Below, piece by piece: positions 7,023-10,335 of a DNA stretch of 10,335 bases. Each line of letters begins with the position of its first letter. The first letter of the stretch is position 1. The stretch is from Thalassiosira profunda (Eukaryota; Bacillariophyta; Thalassiosirophyceae; Thalassiosirales; Thalassiosiraceae): the NCBI GenBank assembly GCA_036939355.1, contig JALLAP010000780.1:1-10335 (forward strand), read 5' to 3'. Below the pieces are notes generated by a model, which saw only the letters and a list, made by a program, of their open reading frames with translations, ran no database searches and had not been told where the DNA came from. The translations under genes were made by a program, and so were the position numbers.

Positions 7023-7628
7023 TCATCCGGCCAAGCCCGACTTCTTTGCATTGTCCAGCGTTTCCTCCTTGAACTTAATCCCCACCTTGATCCATTCCAA
7101 GAAAATCACCGCCTCCTCCACCGACATGCCGAATTTGCGAGCAAACTCTGGTGCAGACACGCCTGCGTGGAGTGTTGTTGGTATCAGTAAATGGTGGTTG
7201 CGCCATTATTTTTTCATATACAATTGTTTGCAACTGGTGAACTCACCTTCGTTGGCACCTGTATTGGCGAGCAGCTCGGCAATCTCCGTCGCCTTGTCGT
7301 CCTTGTCGAGCCCGTATTTCACCCGTATCCTATCAAACTCCCGCTTGTGAATTTCGTGACTTTCCGCCTGGGCAATGTCAGCGGCGATAACCTTGCACCT
7401 TGCCTTGTGCGCCTTCCAGTCGGAGACTTGGTGTTCGCGGCCGCAATACCTACGCAGAATCATAAGTGAGAGGGCGTGCACATCATACGATACAAGAATC
7501 TTGCCATGCACGTGATGTGAAGTCACAAAATTATCATGCCATCACAAAGCGTACCACACGGATTTGCATTTTGTACACCGCTTCGAGGCGGGGGCGGAAC
7601 AGACGGCGCACTTGTTGTAGTCGGACAT
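7023..7628 (-). CDS. MYND-type zinc-finger protein, three exons, 138 aa
   Basis: Exons on the minus strand: 7628-7555, 7449-7247 and 7162-7023. Introns are 7554-7450 (105 nt, donor GTACGC, acceptor GCGTAG) and 7246-7163 (84 nt, donor GTGAGT, acceptor ACGCAG). Joining them gives an uninterrupted 138-aa protein starting MSDYNK and ending KKSGLAG. The first junction falls inside a Trp codon and completes a canonical MYND finger: Cys7-x2-Cys10, Cys18-x2-Cys21, Tyr-Cys27 followed by GREHQ with His31, then DWKAHKARC with His39 and Cys43. The Cys-to-His change at the sixth ligand is common in the family. MYND fingers bind proline-rich peptides and serve as protein-interaction modules, often in transcription or chromatin regulation. 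Residues 45-138 are charged and helical (for example EFARKFGMSVEEAVIFLEW) with no domain I can name; no SET domain is present. Unspliced, the middle exon alone hides the finger. Confidence 0.88.
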
Positions 7629-7795
7629 GATGGCTGATGGCTCTATGGGGCAGAGGGGTGTGTGGTCTAGAAGCGGCCGAAAATCAATTCCTCTGTAGAA
7701 AAATCACAGAGGAATAAGTACAAACAGCGGATTTGCTTGGAACCCAAACTTGTTGCAGGGGCGGTTTCTTCCCTCTGGAGGTCGCCCCCAGAACG
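7629..7795. promoter_or_regulatory. Divergent promoter between MYND and EEP genes
   Basis: This 167-bp spacer separates two divergent ATGs. It contains a perfect 10-bp inverted repeat (7687-7715). Near the EEP start, CTTGTTGCAG (7749-7758) resembles a 3' splice site and could end a 5'-leader intron, but no matching donor is evident. No clear TATA box is seen. Confidence 0.5.
7687..7715. repeat. Perfect 10-bp inverted repeat with 9-nt loop
   Basis: ATTCCTCTGT (7687-7696) and ACAGAGGAAT (7706-7715) are exact reverse complements separated by nine bases (AGAAAAATC). It could be a two-fold symmetric protein-binding site or, if transcribed in a 5' leader, a hairpin. It lies 59 bp from the MYND start and 81 bp from the EEP start. 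Confidence 0.7.
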
Positions 7796-8782
7796 ATGAT
7801 CGGACCCCTCCAGGACGTGGCCGGCTTCCTGGATCAATTTCTCCCCAGCCCGCTCGCCTTCATCAAGAGGTATCACTTCGCTCCTCCCGATCTGCCCATC
7901 GCCGGATCTCCAGACGACAGCTCCTCGTCCAATCTCGCAACATTCGATGTCCTGTCCTACAACATCAACAACGTGGCCGTCCGCAGCCCCGGACGGAGGC
8001 AACGCATCCTGCGCGCCATCTTCTCCTCGGGCGCCGATATAATCTTACTGCAAGAGACGAACCCGGCTTGGAAAGATGTGTTGCGCGAAGAAGCAGCGGC
8101 GTCGCAGTTTCGACATCGCCACTTCCATCACCCGGGCGCCACCGATCGCGCGGCCGGGGGACTTGCAATTCTGTCGCGATATCCTTTGGAGAATGTGAAA
8201 GTGTTCGATATGACCAAGGATATCAATGGGTCTATCTTCCCAGCTCTGACATGCGATGTGAAAGATTGGATTGACGCCGGTCGACTCGTTACAATACGCA
8301 TTGCAAATGTTCACCTTCGGCCACCCGTGGAGCTGGATGGAAGCGCGTGGTTCGATACGGCGCGCAAAACAGAGCCCATCCGAATCAAGGAGGTGAAGGA
8401 ATTGTTGCAGCGATCTGCCGGAGGAATATCGGAAACTGCAAAGATGCCTTTGGATATCGTTGCCGGTGATTTCAATGAGGGTGATTTTGCAGGGGCCTTG
8501 TCCTATCTCACAAGCTTCGGCTACAGCGACGCCCTTCGGCGGTTTGTTCCGAAGTACAAAGAGACGCACGCCTGGCCATTCCTGGGGGGCTGGTGGACGC
8601 TGAGGAAGCGATTAGATCACATCCTCTGGCACGACGAGGAAGCTTTGGCGACAACAGGCACAGGGACCGATGAAAGAAAGGTCAAATTGCAATGCCTGGG
8701 ATGCGGCGTCCTGACTGGATACGAAGACGGCGCATCGGACCACTTGCCAGTGGTGGCGAGGTTTGCCCTTGTCAAGGAATGA
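7796..8782 (+). CDS. Endonuclease/exonuclease/phosphatase (EEP) superfamily enzyme
   Basis: The ATG at 7796 gives 328 aa; the frame continues 21 codons upstream without an ATG, so 7796 is the first usable start. All EEP motifs are present in order: LSYNINNV (53-60, Asn56), ILLQETNP with catalytic Glu87, GGLAILSRYPL (121-131), IANVHLRP with His173, VAGDFNEGDF with Asp225 and Asn227, KRLDHILW with Asp274 and His275, and the final SDHLPVVARF with Asp315/His316. This is the Mg-dependent phosphodiesterase fold shared by AP endonucleases, DNase I, sphingomyelinases, inositol 5-phosphatases and TDP2. The short loops and the HLRPP motif resemble TDP2-like or generic EEP hydrolases more than AP endonucleases, but the substrate is not determined. 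Residues 1-45 form a moderately hydrophobic then Pro/Ser-rich leader with no clear signal peptide. It is a single exon that converges on the next gene. Confidence 0.88.
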   Translation: MIGPLQDVAGFLDQFLPSPLAFIKRYHFAPPDLPIAGSPDDSSSSNLATFDVLSYNINNVAVRSPGRRQRILRAIFSSGADIILLQETNPAWKDVLREEAAASQFRHRHFHHPGATDRAAGGLAILSRYPLENVKVFDMTKDINGSIFPALTCDVKDWIDAGRLVTIRIANVHLRPPVELDGSAWFDTARKTEPIRIKEVKELLQRSAGGISETAKMPLDIVAGDFNEGDFAGALSYLTSFGYSDALRRFVPKYKETHAWPFLGGWWTLRKRLDHILWHDEEALATTGTGTDERKVKLQCLGCGVLTGYEDGASDHLPVVARFALVKE

Positions 8783-8907
8783 AGTTACTTTTAACTGCGG
8801 CCAACATTTGGCCTGATCATTGACTCCCCTGATATGCATTGTTTGCCCCTGTATGTACTCACTCGCAGATTGCCCCAATCAATTGAAGACGTTCTCGCAG
8901 CTTCCCC
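8783..8907. other. Convergent spacer with a short repeat at its right edge
   Basis: These 125 bp lie between the EEP stop and the stop of the low-complexity protein. TCAATTGAAGA occurs at 8879-8889 and again at 8908-8918, the second copy spanning that gene's stop codon. CAGCTTC (8898-8904) and GAAGCTG (8926-8932) could pair as a weak hairpin around the stop. Both may relate to 3'-end formation, with little evidence. Confidence 0.4.
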
Positions 8908-9910
8908 TCAATTGAAGATATTTTTGAAGCTGTCCCAACCGTCGCGGATTCTGTCGCTAGTGCCCCTCCAGCGCCGTCCCGACCCATACCTGTCGTATTC
9001 TGAGCTCCGTCCGACATCGATATAATCATCAAAATCATCGTACTCGTCGTAATCGCGGTCGTCGTAGCCATCTCGGTATCGATAGTCCGAGCGACGGCGG
9101 TCGCTGTCGAACATCGAATTGTCCCGCCCAAAGTCCATCCTGCCCCGGCCGCGCCCTCCTTCGTATCCGTAGAACGAATCGCGATCATCCCAGATACCGT
9201 CGCCGTAGAAGCCCCGGCTCAGAGCACTGTTGTCCCGCATCTGCAGCTCCTCCCGCTCCCGCGGGGTGTACACGTCCTGCATCCTGGCCAGCGCGCTTCC
9301 CTTACGAAAGTTCTCGCTGCTCCCGCTGTTCCGCACGTTTCCCCGATTCCTAAAGCGAGGAGAAGCAACAGTGAGCGCACGAATTGCAACAGGTGCGCCT
9401 TGCAACCCTTCAGCCCAACGCCCGACGAACTCACCAGTCGTACGTCTGTTGCCACCCGTACCGCACTCCGGGGTTCATCATCTCCCGCTCGCGGGGGGTG
9501 TAGTAATCCTGCATCCTCCCCCCACGCCCGCGCATGGCCTCCCGCCGTTGATAGCGGTCCCCGCGCGAGCTGGCCTGCCGGAAGTCTTCGGAGATCGATC
9601 CCCGGGAGTAAGGGTCGTTGTAGTAGTTTGAGTTCCCGAAAATTGGGCCATTGTACGAGCCATTGTAGAAGTAATCGTCGCCTCCCAGGTATCCCCCGCG
9701 GCCATACCCATCATATCCCATGCCATATGAATCATACATCGCCCTGCCGCCTCGCCCGCCGCGCCGGTCCGACCACCTTCTGTCATAATCTCTGTCATCG
9801 TACCCATCATACGCCGACGATCCGCCGCGCCTGCTCCAGCCTCGATCCAAGGGAGCTCGATCCCAGGAGTCATCGCGGCCACCGATGGAGCTGTAGCCAC
9901 TTCTGGACAT
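8908..9910 (-). CDS. Tyr/Gly/Asp/Arg-rich low-complexity protein with duplicated RMQDxYTPRERE motif (two exons)
   Basis: Exons 9910-9435 and 9349-8908 flank an 85-nt intron (9434-9350, donor GTGAGT, acceptor GCTTTAG), giving 305 aa from the first in-frame ATG. The junction rebuilds a Trp codon (YDW then NRGN). The protein is mostly disordered: Gly, Tyr, Asp, Arg and Ser dominate. Two motifs occur twice. RMQDYYTPRERE at 132-143 and RMQDVYTPRERE at 181-192 are each preceded by a SE(D/N)FR box (107-111, 170-174). DGYDDRDYD occurs at 35-43 and 252-260. The motif pairs sit as mirror positions around the intron. RGG-like patches (WSDRRGGRGGR; GGRGRGR) suggest RNA binding or condensate formation. 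The tail DGWDSFKNIFN could be a short amphipathic helix. I do not recognise the family. The frame stays open upstream of the ATG to about 10177 and contains an AFAP plastid-import-like motif, so the true N-terminus may be longer and reached by another splice. Confidence 0.75.
9251..9517 (-). repeat. 35-bp coding repeat in two exons of the low-complexity gene
   Basis: Segments 9251-9285 and 9483-9517 align without gaps over 35 bp with a few mismatches and encode the two RMQD(Y/V)YTPRERE copies. They lie on either side of the intron at 9350-9434. Similarity at both DNA and protein level points to an internal duplication kept by selection on the motif. Confidence 0.75.
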
Positions 9911-10335
9911 GGGCAGGGTCGAGCGAGCCTTGGGCGGAGGAGCAGGCGCAAACGCCACGGTACACCCCTGCCCATCACGGGTTGTCACCGCGTGGGCGAC
10001 GAAGAGGGCGAATACGTCTTCATTTTGACCACAGCGGAAATAGCGACCGAGATTAATTGCAACCTGACAGAGATACCCAAGCGCCAGCCGATGAGGAGAG
10101 GGGGCGGCGCTCGAGGTCGACGGGGTGGACTGGAGACGCGGACAGGGCGGAGGCGGATTGTTGTGGAAGCAACCGGCTCAGTTTGTGTACGGGGTAAACT
10201 TCCATGAGATAGAGGAGACTTGAACCACGGACAGATGGGTGGACACTAAGAACCACGTTCGGGTAGCACCCGGCACTCGATTTAAGGTAGGAATTCAGTA
10301 CTATGAAGAGACATGAGGGGCTCTTGTGTCACTTC
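9911..10335. other. 5' flank of the low-complexity gene with an unresolved upstream coding extension
   Basis: On the minus strand the frame of exon 1 stays open to 10177 but holds no ATG. Its last part reads CTVAFAPAPPPKARSTLP just before the annotated Met, and VFALFVAHAV (10015-9986) just upstream, both reminiscent of a plastid-import presequence. An ATG at 10023-10021 is one base out of this frame. No tRNA, repeat or clear core promoter is found in 10178-10335. Confidence 0.4.

Noticed and set aside
7206..7526. Stand-alone 106-aa minus-strand frame
   Set aside because: Its first 26 residues are intron sequence and its last residues read past a GTGAGT donor; it is the middle exon of the MYND gene.
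7733..7795. Upstream extension of the EEP gene from TTG at 7733
   Set aside because: TTG is not a normal eukaryotic start, and the encoded Cys/Gly segment looks non-coding; the ATG at 7796 is used.
9400..10056. 218-aa plus-strand open frame rich in Ser, Arg, His and Pro
   Set aside because: It is the antisense shadow of the Gly/Tyr/Arg-rich exon; the spliced minus-strand gene with repeated motifs explains the region better.
10214..10226. GGTTCAAGTCTCC on the minus strand, resembling a tRNA T-loop / B box
   Set aside because: The flanking bases do not form a five-pair T-stem, and there is no A box, D-arm or acceptor stem at tRNA spacing.
1..10335. CRISPR array, insertion sequence, prophage or bacterial operon
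   Set aside because: No regularly spaced repeats, transposase or terminal inverted repeats; spliceosomal introns, a plastid-type presequence and SERINC, GRDP and MYND families show eukaryotic nuclear DNA.

Overview
The window looks like nuclear DNA of a photosynthetic stramenopile (ochrophyte alga, diatom-like). It is gene-dense, GC-rich and largely intron-poor. The introns I can support are short (84, 85, 105 and 228 nt) with GTGAGT or GTACGC donors. One protein starts with a signal peptide whose cleavage point resembles the ASAFAP-type plastid-import motif of algae with secondary red plastids. Genus cannot be fixed from the sequence.

Layout, left to right. (1) 2-196 (+): 3' end of an RGG-rich, probably RNA-binding protein. 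(2) 506-1582 (-): a GRDP/DUF1399-like protein. (3) 1583-2030: a divergent promoter with a C/T-rich tract, two TCACGTGATC copies and a TATA-like element. (4) 2031-3731 (+): a SERINC/TMS family membrane protein whose first coding exon is only the ATG; a 228-nt intron follows at once. (5) 3800-5365 (-): an unrecognised 521-aa protein with residues spaced as in 2-oxoglutarate/Fe(II) dioxygenases. (6) A 50-bp divergent spacer with a CRE-like TGACGTGA. (7) 5416-6924 (+): a CHK/EcKinase-like small-molecule kinase with a likely plastid presequence. (8) 7023-7628 (-): a three-exon MYND zinc-finger protein rebuilt here from short exons. (9) A 167-bp divergent spacer with a perfect 10-bp inverted repeat. 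(10) 7796-8782 (+): an endonuclease/exonuclease/phosphatase (EEP) enzyme. (11) 8908-9910 (-): a two-exon Tyr/Gly/Asp/Arg-rich low-complexity protein with a duplicated RMQD(Y/V)YTPRERE motif, possibly plastid-targeted.

Strands alternate, giving convergent 3' ends and short shared promoters. The genes do not form an obvious pathway. I see no mobile element, CRISPR array, rRNA or tRNA. The parts most worth a second look are the ATG-only exon of the SERINC gene, the repeat-bearing low-complexity protein at the right end and its unresolved N-terminus, the dioxygenase-like unknown protein, and the short bidirectional promoters.
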